A DNA stretch of 64,000 nt from Eurosta solidaginis (taxonomy: Eukaryota > Arthropoda > Insecta > Diptera > Tephritidae): contig NC_090324.1 in the NCBI RefSeq assembly GCF_040869045.1, forward strand, positions 192,818,028 through 192,882,027, written 5' to 3'. A model generated the notes under the pieces. That model saw only the letters and a program-made list of their open reading frames with translations. It searched no databases and was not told the origin of the DNA. Shown here in pieces: positions 1 to 10,411 of this stretch (position 1 is its first letter; every line of letters starts with the position of its first letter). Both the position numbers and the translations under genes were made by a program.

Positions 1-1436
1 ATTACAATCATATTTGATTTAACATAAATGTAAACATAGTCGAGAAAAACTCATTCTAATGACGAATAAATTAGTTTTTTTTGTTATTTGAATTATAAAT
101 ATGTAAAGGAAACAACACTAACATTTCAAAAGCTCACGCGTATACAAAATAATTTTTGAAAATTTTAATTAGTAAACTGTGGGTTTTCGAAAAATTCAAT
201 CAAAAAAAATATTTAAAAATAAATTATCTATCAAAGCATTTATTGAAAAACAACTTATTCAGGAATAAATTTATTTTTAACAATTTTGTTACAACAAAAT
301 TTCATTCGAATTATTATTGGAATAATGCCCAACTATAAATGTAAGAAAATAAGTAAAATGATGCTTCATAATTTGAGTTAATCCGGCATGAGTCATTGGT
401 GCCGTATGTCGTATCGCTGTATCCGTATCCCTAACGTAAACAGCTGTTTATCGTTACGACGGTAAACCAAACCCCAATTGGTTGGCTACGATACGGTTAC
501 GACCTTAGCAGCACCAATAATCGATTGCATTGATTCTCATAAGGTTGGTCGAATCAGCTGTTATAAGGTTACCGATACGGTTACCGATAAAGCACCAATG
601 TCTCCAGCTTAAGCTAGCGGTAACCTCAGTATTTTTGTATAATGTTTGTTTCATAGCGAAAACCAGTTTCTTGTTACAGCAGAGAGCAAGTAAGCGGTAG
701 GCCAATTCTTATTGGAATTCTTTCTGATCAGATTTTGGTTGCAATTTGAATGCTAAGGTCGTGCGCTACGATATATGTAGTATTAGTATCAGTAGACCCT
801 GTTTAAATTAATAAATAAAACTATTTAAAAAATTAAATAAAATAATTTAATTTGTACTTTCGCCTTAACTAGCTTACTTATTATTCCCACTTACAAACTT
901 CATTGCATTATATTTAGATCAACATGTATGTATGTAGGAGGCAGATCGACAAACAAAGTAGGCTTTGAAAAGACATCGAACAATATTACGGTGCATTTTT
1001 TTGCATGGAGAAATACATGAATATTTTGTATAAATATGTGTATAGAGCTTTGGCTCTTAGCATTAAGAAAATTCAAATTAGGAGAATAAATGACATTGGA
1101 GTGTAAAAATCGCTGGAGCGTTTTCTTTGGCCACAACATCATTCGTTAGCAGAATAAACGAAGTAGCCCAATACATTCAGTAGAGTCCGAAATTACCGCG
1201 GTGCAAATTATTATATAAAAATGCAAATAGTGTTTTTGTTTAAAAAGTTATTGAAGTTTGTGTGAATTTGTGAAATGAAGAAATATAGCGCAAAGCGAAT
1301 TTCCGAGCAAAAAACGGTAAGTTTTAAACTGTTGAAGTGAATTACACGAATGCATGTGTGTTTCCGTATTTGAAAAAACATATGGTGTACCACTATTAAT
1401 GTAGACATTTTTTTAAATTAAATTTATCCTTTTTAA
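1..1436. other. AT-rich non-coding flank
   Basis: No reading frame here resembles a known protein; the short open frames are what AT-rich DNA gives by chance. The only structured part is the inverted-repeat segment at 394-600. The 5' end of the Helitron that begins to code near 1437 should lie somewhere here, but I could not recognise its TC start. Confidence 0.6.
394..600. mobile_element. Small inverted-repeat (MITE-like) element
   Basis: The ends are inverted copies of CATTGGTGC (394-402 and 592-600). Pairing continues imperfectly for about 50 bases and includes a CAGCTG in each arm. GTATCG- and GGTTACC-type words recur inside. There is no coding capacity and no clear target-site duplication, so the boundaries and class are uncertain. 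Confidence 0.4.
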
Positions 1437-1438
1437 TT

Positions 1439-1907
1439 GAAAGAAAAATTCCACGACCCAAAAGAGGAAATACAGTTCGCCGAACGCGTCATGCAAATGC
1501 TGCGGCATTACAAAGGCGATCACAGACTCCAGATGAACGAGCACAAGCTAATGCATCGCGGCGTGAACGTAATGCACGAAATATATCTATTGTACCTGAA
1601 ATTATGCGTGCTGATTTTAATTACAACAGTCAGATTGATTACAGTATGTACGGATATATTGGAATAATGGACGCAATATGTCCACATTGTGATGCGGCTA
1701 AGTTTCCAGGTGAAACACCCGGCATGTGTTGTGCTAATGGCAAAGTGAACATTAGAAACTCCACCCGAAACTTTGTCTTCATTAATTTTTGGGACTTCTG
1801 AAAATTCGAAGCACTTTTTGATTCATATTCAACAATACAATTCGGCATTTCAAATGACTTCTTTTGGTGCTACTAACATTATTAGAGATAATTTTATGAC
1901 GTTTAAG
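1439..1907 (+). pseudogene. Helitron Rep-helicase, N-terminal exon (broken)
   Basis: The frame passing through 1493-1800 encodes an Arg/Ala-rich segment followed by a region with CPHC and GMCC cysteine pairs. This is the zinc-finger-like N-terminus usual in insect Helitron proteins. A frameshift near 1750-1800 moves the reading to a second frame, which continues to 1907 with residues typical of the segment before Helitron_like_N. At 1907 an AAG|GTAAAT donor ends the exon. No credible start codon is visible, so the start given is only where similarity begins. Confidence 0.7.
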
Positions 1908-2013
1908 GTAAATACTTAAACAGGATTGTCCCAATCAATCTGAATCATAAAAGTATTCTATAGTTTTAAAAATTATTATGCAACATATACCTAAAATTGT
2001 ATACATGTTGCAG
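1908..2013 (+). other. Intron 1 of the Helitron gene
   Basis: It starts GTAAAT (1908) and ends TTGCAG (2013), 106 bp. Removing it joins ...MTFK to IQGQIYH..., a continuous run in Helitron proteins. The splice is inferred from protein continuity and splice consensus. Confidence 0.7.
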
Positions 2014-2510
2014 ATTCAGGGCCAAATTTATCATCAAGGGTGTTCGTTATTGCCATACCCCGACGATGACTATAAATTTTGGAAAATTTATTTTATTGGT
2101 GATGAAAATCGTGAATTGGATCAACGTTGTGCAATTGCTTTGAATACAAGACGAGAAATTATTTGTGAGCTACAAAGGTTTTTCCATCAGCATAACGAAT
2201 TAGTTCAATTGTTCAAAATTGCTCTCGATCGTATGCCATCTGATAATCACAAAATCGTAATAAGGGCTGATAAGAACACCTTTTGGAGAGCATGAAAGGC
2301 GATTCAATGCACCGACAATTGATGAGGTTGCAATTGTAATTCTTGGTGATCAGTTTCAATCCCGTGATATTATACTTCATCGCAGAAATGAGCAATTGCA
2401 ACGTGTTTCGGAACTTCATCGTAGTTACGACGCATTACAATACCCAATATTGCATTGGAAATTTGAGGATGGCTACCGTATCAATATACCAATGATTGAT
2501 CCACGAACAG
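2014..2510 (+). pseudogene. Helitron Rep-helicase, second exon (Helitron_like_N part)
   Basis: The exon begins IQGQIYH and encodes about 165 residues of the conserved region upstream of the Rep nuclease: SLLPYPDDD, an IYFIGDE segment, and a long helix before the DNA-binding part. A frameshift at about 2285-2295 moves the reading by one base; after it the protein continues through EHERRFNAPT, EVAIVI and HWKFEDGYRINIPM. The exon ends at CCACGAACAG|GTAAAT. Cell role if intact: part of the nuclear Rep protein that nicks and joins Helitron ends. Confidence 0.75.
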
Positions 2511-2587
2511 GTAAATAATATTTTCAGTGTGTTGACATTTCATCATTTGTATAAATTTCTTAAGTCACATTTTGCACTTATTTTCAG
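2511..2587 (+). other. Intron 2 of the Helitron gene
   Basis: 77 bp, GTAAAT...TTTTCAG. Its removal joins PMIDPRTG to LNVQKK...SAMNFYSYRLM, the usual order in Helitron proteins. Confidence 0.65.
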
Positions 2588-3110
2588 GTCTAAATGTACA
2601 GAAAAAGTTAGTGCCATGAATTTTTATTCGTATCGATTGATGGTTCGTCCACAAGAACAAAATTATATCTTGAGATGTGGTAAAATATATCTTCAGTACA
2701 TCGTTGATATGTATGCCAAAATAGAAACAGAACGTCTTAATTTTATCGTTTCAACCAAGCACAATTAAGATCTGAACAATATATTCATTTGCAAGATGCG
2801 ATAGCGAATGATGCTAATATTAATGACATCGGAGGTTTAACTATATTGCCATCTGCGTATATTGGTAGCCCACGGAATATGAACGAATATGCACAAGACG
2901 CAATGTGTTATGTACGAAAGTACGGTCGACCGGATCTGTTCATTACATTTACATGTAATCCGCAGTGGGATGACATCAAAAGCAATTTATTTTCAGGACA
3001 GTCGACAACCGGTCGTCATGACATTACTGCGCGTGTTTTTCGGTAAAAATGTAAAGCACTTATGGATTTAATTGTGAAATTATATGTATTTGGAGAGGTG
3101 CGTTGCCACA
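2588..3110 (+). pseudogene. Helitron Rep domain, first half, ending in a deletion
   Basis: Encodes the conserved block SAMNFYSYRLMVR, YIVDMYAKIETERL, then LPSAYIGSPRNM and YGRPDLFITFTCNPQW, which belong to the Helitron Rep nuclease. One frameshift lies near 2745. An in-frame TAA at 3044-3046 sits where family members have Gln. At about 3108 a deletion fuses the first part of the HUH motif (LPH) directly to sequence that normally lies some 30 or more residues downstream, so the second catalytic His is gone. This alone would abolish nicking. Confidence 0.75.
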
Positions 3111-4290
3111 TGAGCTGAAATTCCTGATCACACTGCTGATCCTGAGTTATTTCAAGTTGTCGTTAAAAACATGATAAATTGACCGTGCGGTGAACTAAAT
3201 ATGAATTCACCATATATGATTGATGAAAAATGTTCGAAGCGATACCCAAGGCAATTTACTTCAGACACAATAACGGGCAATGACGGATATCCGTTGTATC
3301 GATGTGGATCACCTAATGATAATGGCAAACCGGCAACCATTAGAATGCATAACCAGGAAGTTGAAGTTGATAATCGTTGGGTGGTTCCATATTGTCCTTT
3401 ATTATAGAAAATATTCACTGCTCATATAAATGTGGAATATTGTAATTCTGTCAAATCCATTAAATATATTTGCAAGTATGTAAATAAAGGGAGCGATATG
3501 GCAATTTTCGGTGTTGCTGGTGATAATACAAATGATGAAATTACTCAGTATCAAATGGGGTGCTGTATTAGTAGCAATGAAGCTGTCTGGAGGATTATGT
3601 CGTTTCCAATGCACGAAAGACATCCGGCGGTTGTTCACTTGGCTGTACATCTTGAGAATGGCCAAGGTGTTTATTTTAATGTAGCAAATGTATTGGAAAG
3701 AGCAGCACAACCACCAGCAACTTCGTTAACAGCTTTTTTCAAATTATGCGAAACTGATACATTTGCGATAATTTTGTTATATTCTGAAGTGCCTCAGTAT
3801 TACACATGGAATGTGTCTTCGAAAAAATTTCAAAGACGTAATCAAGAAACAGCAGTTCATGCATTTTCCAAACAGATGCAATTGGGAGAATATATACAGT
3901 ATATCCAAACAATGTTGAGTGTTTTTATTTGAGATTGTTTTTAGTTAACGTGAATGGCCCAAAATCATTTCAAGAATTGAGAACAGTCAACGGGCATTTG
4001 TGTCAAACATACCGTGAAACATGCCAACTTTTGTATTTGTTGGAGGGTGATTCACATTGGGATTCAGCACTTCATGATGCATCTATTTGGGCTCATCCTC
4101 AACAAATACGAATGCTATTTCCCATTATATTATCACCATGTATGCCATCAAATCTACTTGAATTATGGAACAAATATAAACATTATATTTCAGAAGATAT
4201 TTTAATTCGTATGCACCATCTCGCAAGAAATCCTGATTTGTTGATAACTTTGGAAATGTACAACGAAGCTTTGATAATAATTGAAGATTT
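3111..4290 (+). pseudogene. Helitron Rep domain, tyrosine part, and linker to helicase
   Basis: Resumes at AEIPDHTADPELFQ, passes an in-frame TGA (about 3178-3180), and reaches KYICKYVNKG (about 3465-3490). That is the two-tyrosine catalytic motif of Helitron Rep, with both Tyr present. It continues through the linker (RLFLVNVNGPKSFQELRTVNG, HWDSALHDA, PQQIRMLFPIILS) to MYNEALIIIEDL. There are frameshifts near 3408 and 3760-3930. At 4290 the reading is cut by the non-LTR insertion and resumes at 8783. Confidence 0.75.
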
Positions 4291-4295
4291 AATTC
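4291..4295. repeat. Possible target-site duplication (AATTC), left copy
   Basis: AATTC here and at 8778-8782 bracket the non-LTR element. Using these bounds, the Helitron reading joins in frame (IEDLI to LFAKKTLVQLG). Five bases is short, so the exact boundary is tentative. Confidence 0.4.
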
Positions 4296-5142
4296 CATTT
4301 TTTTCATTTCATTTTTATTGAGCATTTTTCTTATACCTATCTATTTACATATGTAGCAAAGTTACAATAGCAAAATAAAAATAAAAAAGTTTAACATTAT
4401 GAAGTATAAACTAACGAATAAATAATATGTGTATGTGACCGTGTAGATATAAGAAAAATGTAAGACATTTTTTATGTTAAGCTTAACATAGTGACAAATG
4501 TCATATCTATCAAAAATATTGAAACATTAGTGCAGTGGGGTGACTGGTAAATATTGAAATTAAGTTATACTTTTTTTTTTTTAAACCTACATATGATTTT
4601 TAGCCTAATTACAAGATGCTATTATTGGAAAAGCTAAAAGTAAGTAAAAGAAAAAATAATGGTGTAGGTATATAAAATAAAGTAAAGAAAGTTACTACTA
4701 TTATTTTCTTTTAGTCTCTGATATTAAGCTGCTTATTGAATAGGTCGTAGCAAAACTTCGATTTCATTATGTGAGAAACTCAGAAGAAAGATTTCACACG
4801 TTTTATAAATTGTAGAATATTCCTCATGGCCCGAATTTCGGAGGGTAGTATGTTGAAGAGTTTCGTGGATACAATTGTATAAAACTTTGTTGAGTGTGTG
4901 GTTCTGGAAGGAGGTACAATAACTGTAGGATGAAAGTTTATCCTAAGGTTATAAGTTTCCGACCTCATACTCTGCAGATAACCACACCTAATGAAAAAGA
5001 TTTTTAAAACTTTAAATAATAAAGGTCTCTTATTGGAAGAATCTCTAGACTTCTAAAAAGCTCTCTTGAGGGATGCAATCGATTTACATTAGATATTTTA
5101 CGAATAACGAATTTTTGTAAAACTAGGATAGACTAAACTTTA
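4296..5142 (-). other. 3' untranslated region of non-LTR element no. 1
   Basis: About 850 bp with no usable frame. On the minus strand it ends in an AATAAA-containing A-rich stretch at about 4296-4325, consistent with a polyadenylated 3' end. A run of T on the plus strand at about 4571-4582 is an internal A tract. Confidence 0.5.
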
Positions 5143-7482
5143 TTAAAGGACTACAGTTACACCTAGATACCGAAAGTCTTCAACAACATCAATTATAAAG
5201 CACTCGTTATTACAAATAGCGAGCGGATTAAAAATACCATACTGAGCCATTTGGCACGAATTATCGTGGAGAGAGAGACGCTCACAACTAGAGGAGTGGA
5301 AAACGATGTCTACGTCTGGCCTTATTTTTGCTTTCAAGCTAAAAAACATTAGTTTGGTTTTATTGCTGACAACGAGCTTGTGTTTAGCGAACCACGTTCT
5401 TAAAATATGTACATCATGATTTATGCTACTTATCAAGTCGAACGTATTTGATGAGCCGTAAGCTGTCGCTAGATCATTTGCAAATGCTGTGACCTTCCCC
5501 AAGAAATGCATGTCGAAAATTGAATTTACGTAAACCAGAAATAAAATAGGACCGATGACGGAACCTTGTGGAACGCCAACTTTAATTGGATTAGAGCTAC
5601 TGAGGGTTCCGCAGACTTTAACGCGTTGTACTCTTCCAGTAAGATACGATTTGAACCACTCATGTATAAATCCTCGGAAGCCAGTATGATATAATTTATC
5701 AAGTAGAATTACATGATCCACAGTATCAAAAGCTTTTGTGATGTCAACGAAGAGACTCGCGCAATATTTTTTACTGTCCAACTCTTGGTGGATAAATATA
5801 CAAAAATCTAATAGAGCATCCTCGGTTGACCGGTTGGCTCTAAATCCGAACTGCCTTGGGCTGAAAAAGCTCTTGCTTTCAAGAAATAGTAAAGTTCGGC
5901 TTTTAAGGGCTTTCCCGAAAACCTTAGAAATGCAAGGTACTAATGAAATTGGCCTATAATTCTTTTTATCTTCCCTGTTAACCTTCTTAAATAGAGGAAT
6001 AATAATCGCGCATTTCAAGTCTTCTGGAAAAGTTCCTGAGTAAACACTAGCATTGAAGAGATGTTTGACAATGTCTAGTAGGTTAAGGGCTATATTTTTA
6101 AGCAATTGGTTGGAAATAGCATCATGACCACAAGAGTTCAAACAAAAAACTATTGCCTGAAGTAGGTCCTTTCCTACCTGACATCACACAATTGCAGGAA
6201 GAGGCATTAGATTGACCGACTGAAACAAAAAAATCATTAAATATATTAGATACAGCAGAGGAGTCGTCAATGATGTTGCCATGATCACTTAAAGCAATAG
6301 ACTTCTCATCACCGATGCCGTTTGGGTTGATAATACTATTAACAATTTCCCATTCCTTCTTTGTGTTGCCGCTACATTCTAGTAACCTATTACGAAAATA
6401 AGTATCTCTATGCGACTTAATATTCTTTTGTAACTGCTTACACAACTTTTTATACCTGGAATGGAGCTCTTGATTATTTGGCTGTTTCCTACATTTTGCA
6501 CCCAGTCTATTCTTAAGCTTTGTCTTCTTGATAAGGTCAAAACTTATCGAAGGTTTAAGTTTAATTTTATTTTTTCGTGAAGCGCGGGTAAAGCTAGCAA
6601 ACTGGATATAATTTCGAAGCAAATTTAGAAATTTAGAGTACGTCTTGGATATATCAGTCTCTGAATAAACATCAACCCCATCCTCTTGACGTAATTTTTC
6701 ATTAATAGCGAATAGTTAATTTTTGTAATTTTTGGTTTTTCCTTTTTTTTCTTGAAAGGGAAATCCTATCTTGACACCAGTCATGGAGTGATCTGTAATA
6801 TTCAGATCCAGATTAATACCAGTGAAGGTGCACAAACTGTTGGAACGGCAAAAAATATGATCCAAGCAGGTGCCAGAAGAAATCCTTGTTGGTTCGTTTA
6901 AATAGGAAATAAATCCGTTACTCGCCATTAATGCTAGATAGTTCTCAGAACTTGCATTAAATTGTAAAATATCTAAATTCAAATCACCTAGTATAACTGA
7001 AAAACTCGATTTTTCATTATTTAAAAGGTTTGAGAATTCCTCCAGAAAGGATTGACTAGATTCAGAGTGAAACCTGTAAACGCAAATCAGGGCAAAAACC
7101 TTATTACCATATTTTACGAAACTTTCAAGATATCTGCGCTCGTTAAACTATATTTAAAAAATTTGCAATCCAGTGAATTGCGTACAAAAAATCCTACTCC
7201 ACCTGCAGAATATTCATCATTATAGTTAGCAAAAAAATTGTAATTAGGAATATTGTAAAAATTCATCTCATGAGAATATATCCATGTTTCGGACACAAAT
7301 ATTACATCTGGGTAGACTGAAAATGTTTCTAAGTTGCACAGTAATGAGTCGAAGTACTGCCGTAGACTACGAATATTTTGCAAAATAATATAAAGAGCAT
7401 TTCTATCAGAAATAACCTGATCTACAGAATTTAAAGGGCTGTTAATGATGAAGTTGTTGGTGCAGATATCATTAATTGCCAT
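5143..7482 (-). pseudogene. Non-LTR element no. 1 ORF2: endonuclease and reverse transcriptase (broken)
   Basis: Read right to left. 7482-7114 holds the N-terminal APE-type endonuclease with QNIRSL and the SETW glutamate motif. 7000-6716 continues it with GDLN (Asp present), a DHIF segment and ITDH (His present). 6622-6122 is the linker. 6141-5143 is the reverse transcriptase, with YRPISL, FDTVDH, GVPQGSVIGP and the catalytic box. That box reads FAND instead of FADD, so one catalytic Asp is Asn (AAT for GAT). Several frameshifts separate the pieces. The intact protein would copy element RNA at a nicked chromosomal target. Confidence 0.85.
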
Positions 7483-7525
7483 TGGTTTCAGGATAATAAT
7501 TTAATAATAATATTTAAAAATAAAA

Positions 7526-8562
7526 CTAGTCTGGAATCCCAGGCAGGTCATCAAAAGAACGCACAAAAACAACCTTATCATTATCAGCTTTCCTTAGCAT
7601 TATATTTGAATTGCTAGACCATACATATTTATAACCCTTTTCCTTTTTAATTTTGCTAACAGCAGCATACAAAGCTCTATTGTAATTGGTTAAGCTATTA
7701 TTTATGTAAATTTTTTGTTTATTGTTGGTCCCTGAAAACAATCCGGTAGTTAGTTTATTCTTGGCCTTGGATTTTGCACTCATTACTTTACGCTTTACTT
7801 CCATTGAAGAGAACCGAACACAGAGCACTTTACGTGGTGAAGACGAAGATCCATTGACCGTTTTTATGTATCGCCTCTCGATTTGGCCAGGCGACACAGA
7901 AACACTTACTGCTCTCACAACTATTTGTTCAAGACATTCGCCAATTTTATAGTTAGTTAAGTTAGCAAACCAACAATTTCAATGTACCCCTCCATGCGTT
8001 TCTGCTCACTCCAATTCAGCTTATGTTCCAGCTTAGCGACTCTCTCTTGTAACGCATCATTCTCCCCTTTTAGACTATTTATTGTCGCCAAAAAGTCAGT
8101 ATTAATTGCTTTGAGGTTAATGATCTCTTTGTACAAGAGTTCAAGAGTTATTACATTATCACTCTCCACGCTATTTACTGCATTTTCGTTTTCCGAGTTT
8201 TTGCTGCTAGACATGTTATCAGCATTGCTCTGCACGGTGTTATGTTGTTGTTGTTGCAGATCATTTGGGAAACCGGTTGTGCCTGGTGTCTTTGGTTTAC
8301 TATTTTTCTGCAGGTTGACATTTGTGGGTTTAAATTGTTGTTGTAAAAGCTGAGTTGGCGGCAAAGCATCTCGGTGTAAAGAGCTTCGGCGCGCAGATGA
8401 GCACGAATCGCACCGATACTTAGCATTCGAGGCTTTAATATATTCGATCTCCGCTGTAGTTATTTTGACATATAAGCCATGAAAACTGCGATTGCATTCT
8501 ACACAAATAACTTTAGTTGGATCAAAGCGATTAACCTTATCCTTGCATAGTACACAGTTCAT
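7526..8562 (-). pseudogene. Non-LTR element no. 1 ORF1 (PHD-finger protein)
   Basis: Starts at 8562 with MNCVLCKDKV and has a Cys4-His-Cys3-like PHD pattern in the first 60 residues (CVLC, CVEC, FHGL, CDSC). A Gln/Asn-rich stretch and a predicted coiled coil follow (about residues 135-190: NLKAINTDF...LQERVAKLEHKL). One frameshift near 7920-7957 separates this from the basic C-terminal half (7918-7526), which resembles nucleic-acid-binding ORF1 tails ending in VVFVRSFDDL. The protein would coat the element RNA. It lies just upstream of ORF2. Confidence 0.75.
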
Positions 8563-8777
8563 GATTCTGTATTTTAAGTTATTGGCGGCAACTATGTATT
8601 TAACAGATTTATTAATAATTTAGATATTTATTGTCACTGTTTTTTTTTTTTTTTTGATTTTGTTGTTCTTACTCTTATTGGTTTTCTATTATTTTTTGGG
8701 TTTATTATTAATTATTAAACGTGAAACCTCAACGCGCACCCCACACAGCACAAGCAAACACGTCCGTACTCGGCAAC

Positions 8778-8782
8778 AATTC
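8778..8782. repeat. Possible target-site duplication (AATTC), right copy
   Basis: Matches 4291-4295 on the other side of the non-LTR insertion. Confidence 0.4.
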
Positions 8783-10231
8783 TCTTTGCAAAAAAAACAT
8801 TAGTACAATTGGGTATGATGGCACCAAATCGCGAGATGCATGATCTGTTTGATTGTGAATTGCAACGTGAGCAGGAATTCAACTCTAATGATTTGCGTTT
8901 ATTTGTACTATCGAATATAACCAAAATGAATATTCAGCAAAAACATGTATATGACGCAACCATGCAAGCCATTTCAAATAATGCAGGTGGATTATATTTC
9001 TTGGATGCACCTGGTGGTACAGGCAAAACGTTCCTTATATCACTGATTTTAGCGACTATTCGATCGGAACAGAAAATTGCATTGGCACTTGCATCTTCGA
9101 GAATTGCTGCTACATTATTAGAAGGCGGTCGGACAGCACACTCTGCATTAAAATTGCCATTGAATGTACAGGTGATTGAAACTCAAATTTGCAATATTTC
9201 AAGAAATTCTGCTATGGCAAAAGTTCTGCGATTAACGTCAATTATTTTATCAGATGAGTGTACAATGGCAAGATTTGCGTGGTAATCAACAGCTTTTTGG
9301 TGGTGCTTTGATATTACTCTCAGGGGATTTTCGACAAACATTGCCTGTCATTCCTAGATCAACTCCTGCTGATGAAATAAATGCTTTTTGAAGTCATCAG
9401 TTCTTTGGAGATATGTACAAAAATTGACACTGAGCATTAATATGCGTATTCACCTACAAAATGATCCAGCTGCCCATGAGTTTTCAAAACAATTGTTAGA
9501 AAATGGTGATGGCAAAATACAAATCGACAGAACCAACGGATTGATCACTGTACCGAACAATTTTTGTACAATTACGAAATCGATAGATGAATTGATTGAA
9601 TGTGTTTTTCCAAATATTCTTCAGAATTACAGAAATCATGATTCGTTCAGAGAACGCGTCATTATAGCACCGAAGAACATTCATATCAATGCCATTAATT
9701 TTCAAATTCAAGCAAAACTCCCAGGTGTAGTCACGATATATAAATCAATTGACAGTGCTATGAATCAAGATGAGGCAATGAATTATCCAATTGAATTTTT
9801 AAATTCATTAGAACCGGCTGGTATGCCACCGCTTTGTTTGAATCTGAAAGTGGGATCTTTGATTATATTATTGCGAAATATTAATCCACCAAAACTGTGT
9901 AATGGCACCAGATTGGCAGTGAAAAATGTATTGCCAAATTTGATTGAATTGGTAAATCAAAAGGAGAAAGTTGTTTAAACCGCGTATCCCTATGATTCCA
10001 ACTGATATGCCATTTGAATTCAAACGATTACAATATCCTGTGCGTTTATCATTTGCGATGTCCATCATCAAATCCCAAGGGCAAACATTCAACGTTTGTG
10101 GTGTGAATTTGGAGGAATCAAATTTTTCACATGACCAACTTTATGTTGCCTGTTCCAGAGTTGGTACCCCCAGCCGTTTGTTTATTCATACCAAAAATAT
10201 TGTTATCCAAATGTTTTGGATTAAGTTTTAA
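8783..10231 (+). pseudogene. Helitron helicase domain (broken)
   Basis: Continues the Rep-helicase after the insertion. Superfamily 1 (PIF1-like) motifs are visible in order: Walker A GGTGKTFL (about 9013), the SDECTMA acidic box (about 9251), LLSGDFRQTLPVIP (about 9318), INMRIH (about 9436), then LQYPVRLSFAMSIIKSQGQTF (about 10027) and LYVACSRVG (about 10139) near the C-terminus. Frameshifts at about 9280 and 9970 and a stop near 9390 break it. The helicase would unwind DNA during rolling-circle transposition. The 5' part of this protein ends at 4290. Confidence 0.85.
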
Positions 10232-10324
10232 AATAGCTAGCAAATAATAAAATATCTTTTTTTTGTAATAAATGAGTTTGATTTAATATTTCACTTTATA
10301 CGTAGCGAAGCACGTACCGGGCCG

Positions 10325-10328
10325 CTAG
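10325..10328 (+). other. Helitron 3' terminus (CTAG)
   Basis: A GC-rich stretch (10305-10324, ending CCGGGCCG) precedes CTAG, followed by T, as expected for a Helitron 3' end inserted between A and T. It sits about 95 bp after the last helicase codons. Confidence 0.7.
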
Positions 10329-10411
10329 TAATGTATATAAGTGATACAAATTGAAGCTTACATAACGTCTAATTATACGACATTAAACGAGACCATTATA
10401 AGTTTTACCGG

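Larger units (their letters stand above)
4296..8777 (-). mobile_element. CR1/Jockey-like non-LTR retrotransposon no. 1
   Basis: About 4.48 kb on the minus strand, a full-length size. ORF1 has a PHD-like zinc finger and ORF2 has endonuclease plus reverse transcriptase. The 3' end (low coordinates) carries an AATAAA-type signal followed by an A-rich end. The 5' end (8756-8769) has GTACGGACGTGTTT on the minus strand, a downstream-promoter-like motif shared with element no. 2. It lies inside the Helitron helicase gene. The exact clade within the CR1/Jockey group is not settled. Confidence 0.8.
1437..10328 (+). mobile_element. Helitron, split by a non-LTR element
   Basis: Coding remnants of a Rep-helicase run from about 1439 to 4290 and resume at about 8783 to 10231. 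The gap is a minus-strand non-LTR element (4296-8777). The 3' end is typical: a short GC-rich segment ending CTAG at 10325-10328 followed by T. The 5' end was not found. Helitrons transpose by rolling-circle replication using an HUH nuclease fused to a helicase. Stops, frameshifts and a deletion across the HUH motif make this copy inactive. Confidence 0.85.

Noticed and set aside
505..1408. Short minus-strand frames in the left flank
   Set aside because: Length expected by chance in AT-rich DNA; no similarity recognised.
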